Position numbers and translations under genes: made by a program | In this document: piece after piece, positions 18,688 to 27,532 of the stretch | Numbering within the stretch: the first letter of the stretch is position 1 | Layout: the number at the start of each line of letters is the position of its first letter | Notes under the pieces: model-generated | Told to the model about the DNA's origin: nothing | What the model saw: only the letters and a program-made list of their open reading frames with translations | Database searches by the model: none | From: Lacticaseibacillus pabuli | GTDB lineage: Bacteria > Bacillota > Bacilli > Lactobacillales > Lactobacillaceae | DNA length: 64,000 bases | Assembly: GCF_028736235.1 (NCBI RefSeq) | Contig: NZ_CP117884.1 | Location: forward strand, 186,001-250,000 | Reading direction: 5' to 3'

Positions 18688-19139
18688 CAGCGTATTATAT
18701 TAAGGCTTAGGCCCATCTAGTCAATGGAATAAGGATGAACTCCTGTAAAAAATTACATAATTAGTATTAATTTTGACGATGGATAGGCTCCGAATGAAAT
18801 CATTGTGGTTATTTAACGGACGGCAGATTGTTACTTTCAAGCCAAAGGTTTAGGGACCAACCTCAGATTTCATAGAAAAAATTCTAATTAGGCAGCAATT
18901 TATTATACGAATAGACGCTGATAATTGGCATTAAAACGTGTTAGATATACCTATCAGTGTGGTTGGTGCATGTTTTGGTTTCATGATTAGCACCATCAAT
19001 TACAGTTATTTATAACAATCAGGTTACTTGCTTAACCAATTTCACTTATGTAACTAACGTTCTGTATAATTACCTTATGGAGATGTTAAGCTCCGATGCC
19101 TTAAATTTTGCAGAACACACTAAGTTGGGAGAATAACTG
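18688..19139 (+). promoter_or_regulatory. AT-rich spacer and leader of the second SLAP gene
   Basis: No gene is seen. TATAAT at 19065-19070 is the likely -10, followed by a 69-base leader with a short GAG..CTC hairpin and GGGAG before ATG 19140. The leader begins much like that of the first SLAP gene (GAGATGTTAAGCTC versus GAAGAAGTTAAACTC). The AT-rich part at 18700-19020 is featureless to me. Confidence 0.5.
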
Positions 19140-20957
19140 ATGAAGAAGAATCATCTAGTTTTAGCTGCAGCAGCCTCTGCAGCAATCATGGTCGCACCAC
19201 TCGCTTTGGGTACGTTGAACGTTATTACACCTGCACAAATCACTCATGCTGGCACGCAATTGCCAACTGGTTGGACACAGGCGCAGTTTGATTTGTTACA
19301 GTCTGCTGTTGATGCAGCAAACAGCCAGAAGGTTGCTCAGATTGACCTGCTGGATGCTAAAGGCAACTCATACGGGCAGTACACGATTGATCGTGCACAG
19401 TCATATCTTAACGGCAAACCCTACGATACAAAGCCAAAGTCACCTGAGTACATCGCTTCAAAACTACTTAACATGATTTCCAATTCTTTGGAAGAAGGCC
19501 AAAAGCCTACCGTAGAGACACAAAAATTCTTGGTAAACTATTTCCCTGAAATCAAGGGCAAAGCAGCTTACGATTTGGCAGATCGTGGTCAAAAGGAAAA
19601 TGCACCTCGTTTGGATGCAGCTTATGATGAAGCTTCAAAAGCATATGTTCAAACACTGACTGACCAGGCTGCAGCGACCAATTTGACGCCCGACCAACAA
19701 ACGGCTATTCAAAGTCAACTCAAAGTAGCACAAGCTGCTGTAAATGACAGTTCGACTAATTTGAAGGCGGATGCTGCAATGCAGCCTGCTATTGACCGTT
19801 TGAAGGAAGCTATCAAAGTTGCGACACCAGTTGGACTTGCTGATGCTGATATCAAGAGCGGGAGCGGCCAACTCCAACTTGACCGCGCTAATGCTATGAC
19901 CGGTAATGATCTGGCCACTGCCAAGGGTGAAGGCTGGGATTACACTGACAGTCAGTACACTGGCTACTACACCAAGTCCGGAGTTTTCACGCCATACAAA
20001 GCAACAACCGTTGACTGGCAAACCGGTTGGGTGATTGGTGACATGATTACTGCAATCCAAGCAGGAAAGCCAATGACGTCAGATGCGCAGAAATATTTGG
20101 CGAACAATCTTCAAATCGCGCTGGATTCCTTAATCGTAATTAACGATGCATATGACAAAAAGGAAGGACCTGCAAATGTTGCCGCTCAGTTGCCTGCTGT
20201 TCAGAAACTAGTCGTAGCCGCAGCACAGAAGACGGTCGACGATTTGAAGAAGGACAGTACCAGCACGCCTCAAGCAATTCAGGCTGCTGAAGCACAGTTG
20301 GCCGCTGTGAAGAAGGTTGTGACTGACTACGTTTCCCCAATCGGTACGCCAAACAATTACGGTAAAACAACGGGTACGACTAGCACCACCACGCCAGCGG
20401 GTACAACCGGTTCAACTTACACACCAGCACCTGCTACAACAACCGCTGCTACCCCAGCAACTACCAAGCCAGCAACTGTGACACCTGTTCAGAAGGCCAA
20501 CGGTGTTACCATCAAGGCTGTTGCCAAGACAACCAAGGTCACACCAGTTGTTGATGACAATTTCAAGGCTACCAGCCACAAGCTTGCTAAGAACAGTAGC
20601 TGGAAGGTTTCCGGCGTCACCATTGCTCCTAATGGCGATGTGTTCTACAAGGTCGGTGCTAACCAGTTCATCCGTGCAGACGCCGCTAACTTGACCATGA
20701 ATGCTGGCCAGAGCCTTTCTGGTAACGGCAGCATCAAGGTCAAGAAGATTGCCACAATCAAGTACGTTCCTGGTTACGGCATTCAGGTTTGGAAGAACGA
20801 CTTCAAGACCGTCGTTAAGAACGCTGACGGCAGCAAGAAGAAGCTGAACGACAAGACCAGCTGGAAGGTTTCCGGCATCGTCAAGCACGATGGTCACGTC
20901 TTCTACAACCTTGGTGGCAACCAGTACATTGACGCCTCATACGCAACACTGAAGTAG
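19140..20957 (+). CDS. SLAP-domain surface protein, intact paralogue
   Basis: Secreted protein of 605 residues. A signal peptide (residues 1-36, MKKNHLVLAAAASAAIM) precedes a helical Ala/Gln/Asp-rich region, a Thr/Pro/Ala linker at about 405-445, and a C-terminal region of about 155 residues with two SLAP repeats (VTIKAVAKTTKV..., and YVPGYGIQVWKNDFKT... ending YIDASYATLK). SLAP domains (PF03217) bind wall polymers and anchor S-layer and associated proteins in lactobacilli. It is the intact tandem partner of 17163-18628; both share the motif ANAMTG/RAEAII..GWDYT, WQ..WVIG and YIDASYATLK. Function beyond attachment is unknown. Own promoter and terminator. Confidence 0.88.
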   Translation: MKKNHLVLAAAASAAIMVAPLALGTLNVITPAQITHAGTQLPTGWTQAQFDLLQSAVDAANSQKVAQIDLLDAKGNSYGQYTIDRAQSYLNGKPYDTKPKSPEYIASKLLNMISNSLEEGQKPTVETQKFLVNYFPEIKGKAAYDLADRGQKENAPRLDAAYDEASKAYVQTLTDQAAATNLTPDQQTAIQSQLKVAQAAVNDSSTNLKADAAMQPAIDRLKEAIKVATPVGLADADIKSGSGQLQLDRANAMTGNDLATAKGEGWDYTDSQYTGYYTKSGVFTPYKATTVDWQTGWVIGDMITAIQAGKPMTSDAQKYLANNLQIALDSLIVINDAYDKKEGPANVAAQLPAVQKLVVAAAQKTVDDLKKDSTSTPQAIQAAEAQLAAVKKVVTDYVSPIGTPNNYGKTTGTTSTTTPAGTTGSTYTPAPATTTAATPATTKPATVTPVQKANGVTIKAVAKTTKVTPVVDDNFKATSHKLAKNSSWKVSGVTIAPNGDVFYKVGANQFIRADAANLTMNAGQSLSGNGSIKVKKIATIKYVPGYGIQVWKNDFKTVVKNADGSKKKLNDKTSWKVSGIVKHDGHVFYNLGGNQYIDASYATLK

Positions 20958-20982
20958 CACTAAATTGGAGCTTAACCGCAAT

Positions 20983-21010
20983 GGGTCGTCCAGAGATGGG
21001 CGGCCCTTTT
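20983..21010 (+). terminator. Terminator after the second SLAP gene
   Basis: GGGTCGTCC and GGGCGGCCC form the stem (with G-U pairing), followed by TTTT. Confidence 0.8.
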
Positions 21011-21018
21011 GCGCGCAC

Positions 21019-21047
21019 AAAAAGGCACTGACCTTAGCCAGTGCCTT
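21019..21047 (-). terminator. Terminator of pnuC
   Basis: AAGGCACTGG/CAGTGCCTT stem with a T run on the - strand side. Confidence 0.85.
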
Positions 21048-21064
21048 CATGAGGAACAATTGAA

Positions 21065-21847
21065 TTAGTCGTTCTGTGCGCTCTGAACTTCCTTGTAGTG
21101 CTTAGCGCTCCAAGGTGAGTAGAACTTGCCGTAAATCGCGGTGACGGTGTAGGTCAGCGTGACAACGAGCATTGGCAGGGATGACTGTGAGTAGCCACCC
21201 TTCAGCGCTGTGAACCACAGCAGGACGTTGACGACGTCTTCTGCCAGCCACAGGGTGTAGGTGTCATTGAAGTGGAAAACAATCATGACGGATGCCGTTG
21301 CACCGATGGACAGAACCAGTGAATCCCAGAGTGGGTTGGTATCGTGCAATGCGGTGTAGGCGTGGAACAGGCTGAACCAAGCAACGGCAATGATGGCCAG
21401 GACGATAATCCAGCCGCGCACGTTGAGGTGGCGCAGTTTGGCGTCAAAGTCTTCACCCCATGTCCGCCACTTGATCATCAGTGGCAGGTCAATGCAGAGC
21501 ATGAAGACAGTCTGGTCAAGCACGGAGGCAAAGTGCCCCGCGGTGAAGTTGACGTAAATGAAGCCGATTGCGGAAATGAACCCGAGCAATCCATTAACGG
21601 ACTTGCCGACCATCATCGCGACCACGCAGAGCAGGCCGAAGACGGTGGCGATGAACGTGATGGTGGTGGTGAGATTAATCGGGTTCGTCAGGAAGAGGCA
21701 GAGTTGGAATGAAACCCCAAACCAAAACATGCTCCACGGCGTTGCGTCCCATCCTGATAACTCGGAGCGCAGCCATTGAAAGTAATTCCCCTCAAAGCGC
21801 TTGGCGCCTGTCTGTGATTCTTCGGTGCTATTGATCTGTTGTTCCAT
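21065..21847 (-). CDS. pnuC: Nicotinamide riboside transporter PnuC
   Basis: Membrane facilitator of 260 residues with about seven segments that takes up nicotinamide riboside for NAD synthesis. Family features include NPINLTTTITFIATVFGLLCVV, INFTAGHFASV-like midsection (YVNFTAGHFAS) and the late W..ED..NV motif (LWLAEDVVNVLLWF). ATG 21847 is preferred over 21868 because AGAGG lies 8 bases before it. It is monocistronic. I saw no recognisable NAD-sensing riboswitch upstream. Confidence 0.88.
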   Translation of the reverse strand: MEQQINSTEESQTGAKRFEGNYFQWLRSELSGWDATPWSMFWFGVSFQLCLFLTNPINLTTTITFIATVFGLLCVVAMMVGKSVNGLLGFISAIGFIYVNFTAGHFASVLDQTVFMLCIDLPLMIKWRTWGEDFDAKLRHLNVRGWIIVLAIIAVAWFSLFHAYTALHDTNPLWDSLVLSIGATASVMIVFHFNDTYTLWLAEDVVNVLLWFTALKGGYSQSSLPMLVVTLTYTVTAIYGKFYSPWSAKHYKEVQSAQND

Positions 21848-22305
21848 GCCAAATACCTCTTTCTTCATTTAGGTCGTCAATCGGCAAACTGACCACCTTA
21901 TCCCCGTAGCATATCTTGTACGGTTTTGTGTATTGATTGAAAAATACATACCACATATTGATGCAGCGAATAAGTTCAACGCAATCTATGGTATCTATTT
22001 TCAGCTGTATAGTAAAGAGGACATTATCTGCATAAATGTATAAACCGCGTCGGGGTAGTGCATGCCCGCCACAAATTAATTTATGGCCCCCAGTTAACCG
22101 CTTTCATGAAATTGAAACTTTCACGGTAATTTACATGCCAGCACGTCAAACTGTGCAATGGTAGGAACCGCCGCGGGTTTACATTAAATGCGGGTTAATT
22201 CCCAGCGGCAAATTGGTGTTTTTGATGGATTCTCGTTGCTCTCGTATTCTGAAAGTGTGTTAGAATGATTGAGGTTAAAAAATTCCTTTAGGAGGGCAAT
22301 TAAAA
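21848..22305. promoter_or_regulatory. Divergent intergenic region between pnuC and fba
   Basis: Gene-free. For fba there is TAGAAT at 22261-22266 with TTGCTC about 19 bases upstream and a strong AGGAGGGC before ATG 22306. For pnuC no clear promoter stands out. No repeat or RNA motif is recognised in the remainder. Confidence 0.45.
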
Positions 22306-23187
22306 ATGCCATTAGTACACGGTACTGAACTTGTTCAAGCTGCTCGCAAGGGCCACTACGCCATTGGTGCGTTCAACACCAACAACCTCGAATGGACCCG
22401 CGCCATTCTCAAGGGTGCGCAGGATCTCAACGTCCCTGTAATTATCCAAACCTCAATGGGTGCGGCTAAGTACATGGGTGGCTACGAACTTTGCCAGAAG
22501 CTGATCGAATCCATGGTTAAGGCTATGGACATCACAGTTCCTGTTGTTATTCACCTTGACCACGGTAACTACGAAGCTGCCAAGGAAGCTATTGCTGCCG
22601 GCTACAACTCCGTAATGTTCGATGGTCACGATCTGCCATTCGCAGAAAACCTCGAAAAGGCCAAGGAAATCGTTAAGTTGGCCCACTCCAAGGGTATCTC
22701 CGTAGAATGTGAAGTTGGTTCTATCGGTGGTGAAGAAGACGGTGTTATCGGCGAAGGTGAACTTGCTTCTGTTGAAGAAGTTAAGACCATGGCTGCTACC
22801 GGCGTTGACTTCCTTGCTGCTGGTATTGGTAACATTCACGGCCAGTACCCAGACAACTGGAAGGGTCTTCACTTCGACCGTCTCCAGGAAATCGGCAATG
22901 CTGTTGATGTACCTCTCGTACTTCACGGTGGTTCCGGTATCCCTCGCGAACAGGTTCAGAAGGCTATCACAATGGGTATCTCCAAGCTGAACATCAACAC
23001 TGAATGCCAGCTTGCATTTGCCAAGGCTACTCGCGAATACATCGAAGCAGGTAAGGACAAGCAGGGCAAGGGTTACGACCCTCGCAAGCTTCTCAAGCCT
23101 GGTACAGATGCTATTACCGACACCTTCAAGGAAATCACTGGCTGGATTGGTACCAAGTCCGTCAAGATGGTTCCTGAAGAACTCTAA
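22306..23187 (+). CDS. fba: Class II fructose-1,6-bisphosphate aldolase
   Basis: Glycolytic enzyme of 293 residues splitting fructose 1,6-bisphosphate into dihydroxyacetone phosphate and glyceraldehyde 3-phosphate. The zinc and substrate residues are seen in VIHLDHG, ECEVGSIGGEEDG, GNIHGQY and LHGGSG, and NINTE near residue 230. Presence implies glycolysis through the Embden-Meyerhof route (homofermentative or facultative). AGGAGGGC precedes ATG 22306. Codon choice looks highly optimised, as expected for an abundant enzyme. Confidence 0.96.
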   Translation: MPLVHGTELVQAARKGHYAIGAFNTNNLEWTRAILKGAQDLNVPVIIQTSMGAAKYMGGYELCQKLIESMVKAMDITVPVVIHLDHGNYEAAKEAIAAGYNSVMFDGHDLPFAENLEKAKEIVKLAHSKGISVECEVGSIGGEEDGVIGEGELASVEEVKTMAATGVDFLAAGIGNIHGQYPDNWKGLHFDRLQEIGNAVDVPLVLHGGSGIPREQVQKAITMGISKLNINTECQLAFAKATREYIEAGKDKQGKGYDPRKLLKPGTDAITDTFKEITGWIGTKSVKMVPEEL

Positions 23188-23202
23188 TATTCAGAAATTT
23201 AA

Positions 23203-23238
23203 TGGGAAGTCTGCCGCTTGCGGTGGGCTTCTTTTGTT
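23203..23238 (+). terminator. Terminator of fba
   Basis: GAAGTCTGCCGC and CGGTGGGCTTC form a stem with one G-U pair, followed by TTTTGTTTT. Confidence 0.8.
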
Positions 23239-23251
23239 TTGTCTGAGGGAC

Positions 23252-23485
23252 GGCGGATAGGCCGCCGGGCTAAACGAGCTCCAGAAATACATGGCTGGAA
23301 CGTGCTCGGCCGCTTCGGAGTCAATTGAGCAAAAACCGCTCATTTGACTCCTCTCGCTAAGAATAAAGCCATTTAAGAATCAAAATGTCTTTATTCTTGC
23401 CGGTATTGATGGCAAAGTGCGCCATCAATACTGCAGCACTGAGCCTGTATTTCTTCCGCTCGTTTAGCCCGGTGACCTATCCGCC
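23252..23485 (+). repeat. Multi-hairpin intergenic element, copy 1
   Basis: The outer stem GGCGGATAG...CTATCCGCC continues inward as GGGCTAAACGAGC/GCTCGTTTAGCCC and GAAATACA/TGTATTTC. It encloses three hairpins: GAGTCAAtTGAGC/GCTCAtTTGACTC, GAATAAAG/CTTTATTC and TATTGATGGC/GCCATCAATA. The linkers CGCTTC, CTCTCGCTA and GCCGG match the family consensus, but the last linker (CTGCAGC) diverges. It lies 13 bases past the fba terminator, in sense with fba. Confidence 0.85.
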
Positions 23486-23803
23486 TTGCTGCGTGCACAT
23501 GATGTGTTTCTCCCTCAACTATTAGCTTCATGCAGGATAACGAGATAGTAGAGAACAGAGGTGACCTGGAGTTCCACCACTCGGCCCCAGGTCACCGGTC
23601 CGTCTAGAGACAACAGAATGTTAGATGAACAAAATTCACCTAACATTCAAAAAGTTTCCGATAGCTCACTATAACTGCTATGCCGCGGTTTGCACCACTT
23701 TGGCCGTTTGGTCGGTCCTGCGACCCCTTGCGCGGGAAAGGCTTCTAACGGTTTAATAGATAGCGGTACATAAAATGTTTCGTATAAGGTTAGGAGTTTT
23801 TAG
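23486..23803 (+). promoter_or_regulatory. Structured leader ahead of the amino-acid permease
   Basis: Two strong hairpins precede the permease: GGTGACCTGG/CCAGGTCACC (23560-23596) and GAATGTTAG..GAA/TTC..CTAACATTC (23616-23648), followed by GC-rich sequence up to AGGAG and ATG 23804. It could be a regulated leader. It has no T-box core and I cannot assign it to a known riboswitch. Confidence 0.5.
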
Positions 23804-25210
23804 ATGCAGAAGACTGATGAAGTTAAACAGAATTCAGACGGCACACGCCGCGAGTTAACCAACCGCCACGTGTCGATGATTGCCCTCGGTGGCACCATCG
23901 GGACCGGTCTGTTTCTGGGTGCCAGCAACTCCATCATGAAGACCGGCCCGTCCATCATCATCGTGTACGCGGTGCTTGGACTGATTTTCTTCCTGATGAT
24001 GCGCGCGATTGGCGAATTGATGTACGCCGATCCCTCGCAACACACGTTTATTTCCTTCATATCTAAATACCTTGGGCACCAGGCAGGGCACTTCGCCCTC
24101 TGGACCTATTGGCTGGGGGTGATCTTCGTTGCGATGGCTGAGCTGACCGCCGTGTCCAAGTATGTTCAGTTCTGGTTCCCATCCTGGCACACTTGGACGA
24201 TCCAGCTCGTCGTGCTCGCACTCTTGATGTGCGTGAACCTGATTGCCGTGCGCCTGTTTGGTGAAACCGAGTTCTGGTTCGCCATGATTAAGGTCACGGC
24301 CATCGTCGTCATGATTATCGTCGGCCTCGGCATGGTGTTCATGAACTACAAGACGCCGGTTGGCCACGCCAGCTTTGCCAACATCACGCGCGGCTTCACG
24401 ATGTTTCCGAATGGCTGGGAGAGCTTCGTCGCGGCGTTTCCAATGGTGTTCTTCTCCTTTCAGGGGATGGAATTCATCGGGATCACCACTTCTGAAACCG
24501 AAAACCCACGCAAAGTGCTGCCCAAGGTCATCAACGAGATTCTGTTGCGGATTTTGATTTTCTATATCGGCGCAATCGTCGTCATCATGGCGATTTACCC
24601 CTGGCAGAGTCTCGACCCGCACACGAGTCCGTTCGTGCAGGTCTTTGAACTCGCCGGGTTGAAGGCCGCCGCCGCGGTGATTAACTTTGTCGTCCTGACC
24701 GCTGCCGCGTCCGCGCTGAACTCCTACATGTACTCCGCTGGGAGGCACTTCTACCAAATCGCGCTCGACAGCCGGGCGAAGGCGTTCAAGCCATTCCGCA
24801 AGATTGCCAAGTCCGGAGTGCCCGCTCGTGGCGTAATGTTCTCCGCCGCGATGATTCTGCTCGGGCCCATCCTGAACTCACTACCGCAGATTTCCGATGC
24901 GTTCGCGTTCATTACGTCCGTTTCGTCAGATATGTACATCATCGTGTACCTGATGACCATGCTGGCGCACCGCAAGTACCGCGAGAGCAAACAGTTTGAT
25001 CCGCAGGGCTTCCTGATGCCAGCTTACAAGGTGACGAGTCCGCTGGTCATTCTGTTCTTCGTCGCCGTCTACATCAGTCTGTTTACCAATGGCACGGGTA
25101 TATTGCCCGCTATCGGTGGCCTGGTTTGGACCGCCGGCTTCCTCGGGATTCAGTACCTCGTGAAGTCGATGCATGAACACGGTGTTAATTCGATTAAGAT
25201 TGATGAATAG
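23804..25210 (+). CDS. Amino-acid permease, APC superfamily (AAT family)
   Basis: Membrane proton symporter of 468 residues with twelve segments. The family signature is at the start: RELTNRHVSMIALGGTIGTGLFLGAS, followed by IGELMYADPSQHTFISF. This branch contains D-Ala/D-Ser/Gly, Asn, and aromatic amino-acid carriers; the sequence is closest in feel to the D-serine/D-alanine/glycine type, but this is a weak call. AGGAG lies 9-13 bases upstream of ATG. Its long structured leader suggests post-transcriptional control. Confidence 0.88.
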   Translation: MQKTDEVKQNSDGTRRELTNRHVSMIALGGTIGTGLFLGASNSIMKTGPSIIIVYAVLGLIFFLMMRAIGELMYADPSQHTFISFISKYLGHQAGHFALWTYWLGVIFVAMAELTAVSKYVQFWFPSWHTWTIQLVVLALLMCVNLIAVRLFGETEFWFAMIKVTAIVVMIIVGLGMVFMNYKTPVGHASFANITRGFTMFPNGWESFVAAFPMVFFSFQGMEFIGITTSETENPRKVLPKVINEILLRILIFYIGAIVVIMAIYPWQSLDPHTSPFVQVFELAGLKAAAAVINFVVLTAAASALNSYMYSAGRHFYQIALDSRAKAFKPFRKIAKSGVPARGVMFSAAMILLGPILNSLPQISDAFAFITSVSSDMYIIVYLMTMLAHRKYRESKQFDPQGFLMPAYKVTSPLVILFFVAVYISLFTNGTGILPAIGGLVWTAGFLGIQYLVKSMHEHGVNSIKIDE

Positions 25211-25216
25211 CGTCAA

Positions 25217-25248
25217 AAATACCCCCGAGAATTTTCTCGAGGGTATTT
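25217..25248. terminator. Bidirectional terminator between permease and matrixin
   Basis: AAATACCC.CGAGAA pairs with TTCTCG.GGGTATTT, with A and T runs on both sides, serving the convergent genes. Confidence 0.88.
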
Positions 25249-25254
25249 ATTTTG

Positions 25255-26247
25255 CTAGCGAATCGTGACGTAGCGCGCGTCAATGTATTGGTCGCCGCCG
25301 AGGTTAAAGTAGGTGGTGCCATTTTGCTGGTAAGTATTCGCAAAAATTTTCCAGTCGGTTTGGCCCATCAGCTTCTTGGCGTCGCCGGTCTTGTGGTGGT
25401 ACTTCTTGGCCTCCGCCGCGTTATAGCGAACTGGCTTGCCGTCCCTTGCCCAAATCTGGATGCCGTAGTGCTTGTTGTAGTTGATTCGGCCGGTACCCGC
25501 GATGCTGCGACTCGTTTTCTTACCATAGAGATACCGCAAGGCCTGGTAGTAGTAATCGAGGTTGCCGTTCACCGCGCCCGTTGTCTGCATGACAGTTGGC
25601 TGGGCCGTGACACCATCCGTGTGTCCCAGTCCAAGTGAGTGGCCGAATTCATGAATATCGATGTATTCGCTCGTGAACTTCGGGTATGCCGGGTCGTAGT
25701 ACTTCAGGTGCATGATTGACGGCTCGCTGGGGACGTAATAGTTCAGCGGCGTCGTCTCGCCCGCAACGTCGCCCGTCAGCTCACTCGGGTTGGCGTTGTT
25801 CTCGTAAGTTACTTGCACGTTAGCCGTGCGGACGTCGTCGCCGACGTAGCAGAGCTGCACGTTAGCGCCGCTCTGGTTCACCATGTCAATCGCGGACATG
25901 AGGAGACGGTGGACCAGGGCAGTCACTTCCGGCGTGGTGCCCTGGCTAGGGTACTTCATCGTGGAGACGGTCACGATGTGCTTTGACGAGAACCAATAAT
26001 TGTTCACGTAGGAATAGTTTTGGCGGCCGTCTGACCATACCTGGCTGCCTTCGCGGTCGTGACGCACGTAATGTAGCCCTTGCTTGGTTAACTGTTGCGC
26101 CAGCGGTTCACGGTATTCAACCGCGTCGGCCGCGACTGGTTTGGTACGCAATGCGGGACTGAACGCCCCAGCACTCGCGAAGAGGATGAGCGAACTGACC
26201 GCGACGAAAATTCGGGCCAGATTAGTTTTGAAGCTACTTTGTTTCAA
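25255..26247 (-). CDS. Secreted matrixin-type zinc protease with SLAP-like tail
   Basis: A 330-residue secreted protein. The signal peptide is about residues 1-40 (MKQSSFKTNLARIFVAVSS...). The catalytic zinc motif is HEFGHSLGLGH, matching HExxHxxGxxH of the matrixin (M10) clan, with a later Met in PTVMQTTG that fits the Met-turn. The last about 70 residues (YGIQIWARDGKPV..., TDWKIF, YFNLGGDQYIDARYVTIR) align with the SLAP repeat endings of the proteins at 17163-20957 and 52283-53038, which would fix it to the wall. Start TTG 26247 has GGAGG 7 bases upstream and no ATG competes. Substrate unknown; candidates are surface or host proteins. Confidence 0.88.
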   Translation of the reverse strand: MKQSSFKTNLARIFVAVSSLILFASAGAFSPALRTKPVAADAVEYREPLAQQLTKQGLHYVRHDREGSQVWSDGRQNYSYVNNYWFSSKHIVTVSTMKYPSQGTTPEVTALVHRLLMSAIDMVNQSGANVQLCYVGDDVRTANVQVTYENNANPSELTGDVAGETTPLNYYVPSEPSIMHLKYYDPAYPKFTSEYIDIHEFGHSLGLGHTDGVTAQPTVMQTTGAVNGNLDYYYQALRYLYGKKTSRSIAGTGRINYNKHYGIQIWARDGKPVRYNAAEAKKYHHKTGDAKKLMGQTDWKIFANTYQQNGTTYFNLGGDQYIDARYVTIR

Positions 26248-26358
26248 GATGACGCCTCCAACTTATTACTTAACTGTCCACCATTATAGGGCAAGACGGT
26301 TAACAATGCATTTTCGTACAGCCTCGGTTTGATGATTCGCCAAACTATTTCAATTATT

Positions 26359-26409
26359 TTCTAAATAGAATTGAGACGGGTGGATAAACGTGCTATATTC
26401 TATTTAGAA
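26359..26409 (+). promoter_or_regulatory. Two operator palindromes ahead of the ArsR-SdpI operon
   Basis: TTCTAAATAGAA (26359-26370) and its reverse complement TTCTATTTAGAA (26398-26409) lie 27 bases apart and surround the promoter region (TATATT at about 26394). ArsR-family autorepressors bind such AT-rich palindromes, so these are probably the sites of the next gene's product. Confidence 0.72.
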
Positions 26410-26438
26410 GGATGTCGAAATAGCAGGAGGCGTTGACC

Positions 26439-26723
26439 ATGGCAATGAGTGACACGCTCAAGGCGATTTCCGACCCCGTGCGGCGCCAAATTTTGGAGCT
26501 GCTGCGGCAGGGGTCGCAACCGGCTGGCGAGATTGCAGCACACTTTGACTTGAAACAAGCCACAGTGTCGTACCATTTGAAGCTCCTGAAGCAGGCCGGT
26601 CTGATTACGGAGCGCAAGGACAAAAATTTCATCTACTATGATTTGAACGCGAGCGTCTTTGAAGAGGTTCTGACGTGGATCTATAGCTTAGGCTTGGGAG
26701 GACAAGACGATGACCAAAAATAA
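26439..26723 (+). CDS. ArsR-family autorepressor (SdpR-like)
   Basis: Winged-helix repressor of 94 residues: LKAISDPVRRQILELLRQG, then AGEIAAHFDLKQATVSYHLKLLKQAGLI. No metal-binding cysteine motif is present, which fits the SdpR rather than metal-sensing branch. ATG 26439 is 8 bases after AGGAGG. It overlaps the SdpI-like gene by 14 bases, the same order as the Bacillus sdpRI pair. It likely represses its own operon through the palindromes upstream. Confidence 0.9.
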   Translation: MAMSDTLKAISDPVRRQILELLRQGSQPAGEIAAHFDLKQATVSYHLKLLKQAGLITERKDKNFIYYDLNASVFEEVLTWIYSLGLGGQDDDQK

Positions 26724-27357
26724 ATGGCGGACTTTATGCATAACGAGCCTCGTGATTCTGGCACCCATCCTTTATGGTATGAGTGTCTACGGCCAGCTAC
26801 CTGCACGCATGGTGACGCACTGGGGCGCGGATAACCAGCCAAATGGGTGGATGCCTAAAGCACTCATGGTGTTTGGCTTGCCGGTGCTCATGCTTATCTT
26901 TCACCTCATCGCGGTGGGTACGACTTACTATTCAGACCGGCACGTCCAAATGCCGCAGCGGATGGAACGGTTTGTCGCGTGGATTTTTCCCGTCATCACC
27001 CTGGTGGCTTACGTCACGACGATTCGCTATGGCCTGGGCGACCACATCAACACGCGTCTGTGGGCAATGAGCCTGATTGCCGTCATTCTGGTCGTGATGG
27101 GCAACTACCTGCCGACCGTGCCAGCCGAGAGTGCGAGCCGCCTCACCTTTGGCCTGCACTTGCCATGGCGGGTGACCAACCGGGCAGGGGCACAGAAGAC
27201 TTTGCGCGTGCTCGGCTACTTCTACGTGGCAAGCGGGGTTGTGATGCTGCTGAGCCTGTTCTTTAGTCCCAACGTTTCCTGGGCGGCGCTGATTCTGTTT
27301 CTTCTCGGGCAGCCCGTTATTTTGGGCCTGAGTTATCGTTGGACGACACGCAAATAA
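26710..27357 (+). CDS. SdpI-family membrane immunity-like protein
   Basis: Membrane protein of 215 residues with about six segments. It has the SdpI/DUF1648 start (LPARMVTHWGADNQPNGWMPK) and the late RLTFGLHLPWRVTN motif in a cytosolic loop. In Bacillus SdpI gives immunity to the SdpC cannibalism toxin and signals to SdpR. No SdpC-like toxin is visible here, so it may protect against toxins of neighbours or have a stress role. Co-transcribed with the repressor. Confidence 0.85.
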   Translation: MTKNKWRTLCITSLVILAPILYGMSVYGQLPARMVTHWGADNQPNGWMPKALMVFGLPVLMLIFHLIAVGTTYYSDRHVQMPQRMERFVAWIFPVITLVAYVTTIRYGLGDHINTRLWAMSLIAVILVVMGNYLPTVPAESASRLTFGLHLPWRVTNRAGAQKTLRVLGYFYVASGVVMLLSLFFSPNVSWAALILFLLGQPVILGLSYRWTTRK

Positions 27358-27443
27358 TTACTGCGTATATTTGCATATCAAAATGATTGTATTAGTCGTG
27401 CATTCCTGTAAACTAAGGTCAGACGACAAACTCATTTTCTAGT

Positions 27444-27463
27444 AACATTTCCCGGGAAATGTT
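27444..27463. promoter_or_regulatory. Perfect 20-base palindrome upstream of an ABC exporter
   Basis: AACATTTCCCGGGAAATGTT lies 70 bases before the ATPase ATG. A perfect dyad of this size in front of an operon is a likely operator or a transcriptional hairpin. It has no T tract. Confidence 0.6.
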
Positions 27464-27532
27464 GCCCAGTTATTATCAATTATATTCGTTATTTTACCCG
27501 CGTGATTCATGGCGCGGCGAGGAGGAGCCACA

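Noticed and set aside
21869-22100. NAD-responsive riboswitch before pnuC
   Set aside because: I could not find conserved motifs of the known NAD riboswitch classes in the region; a covariance search would be needed.
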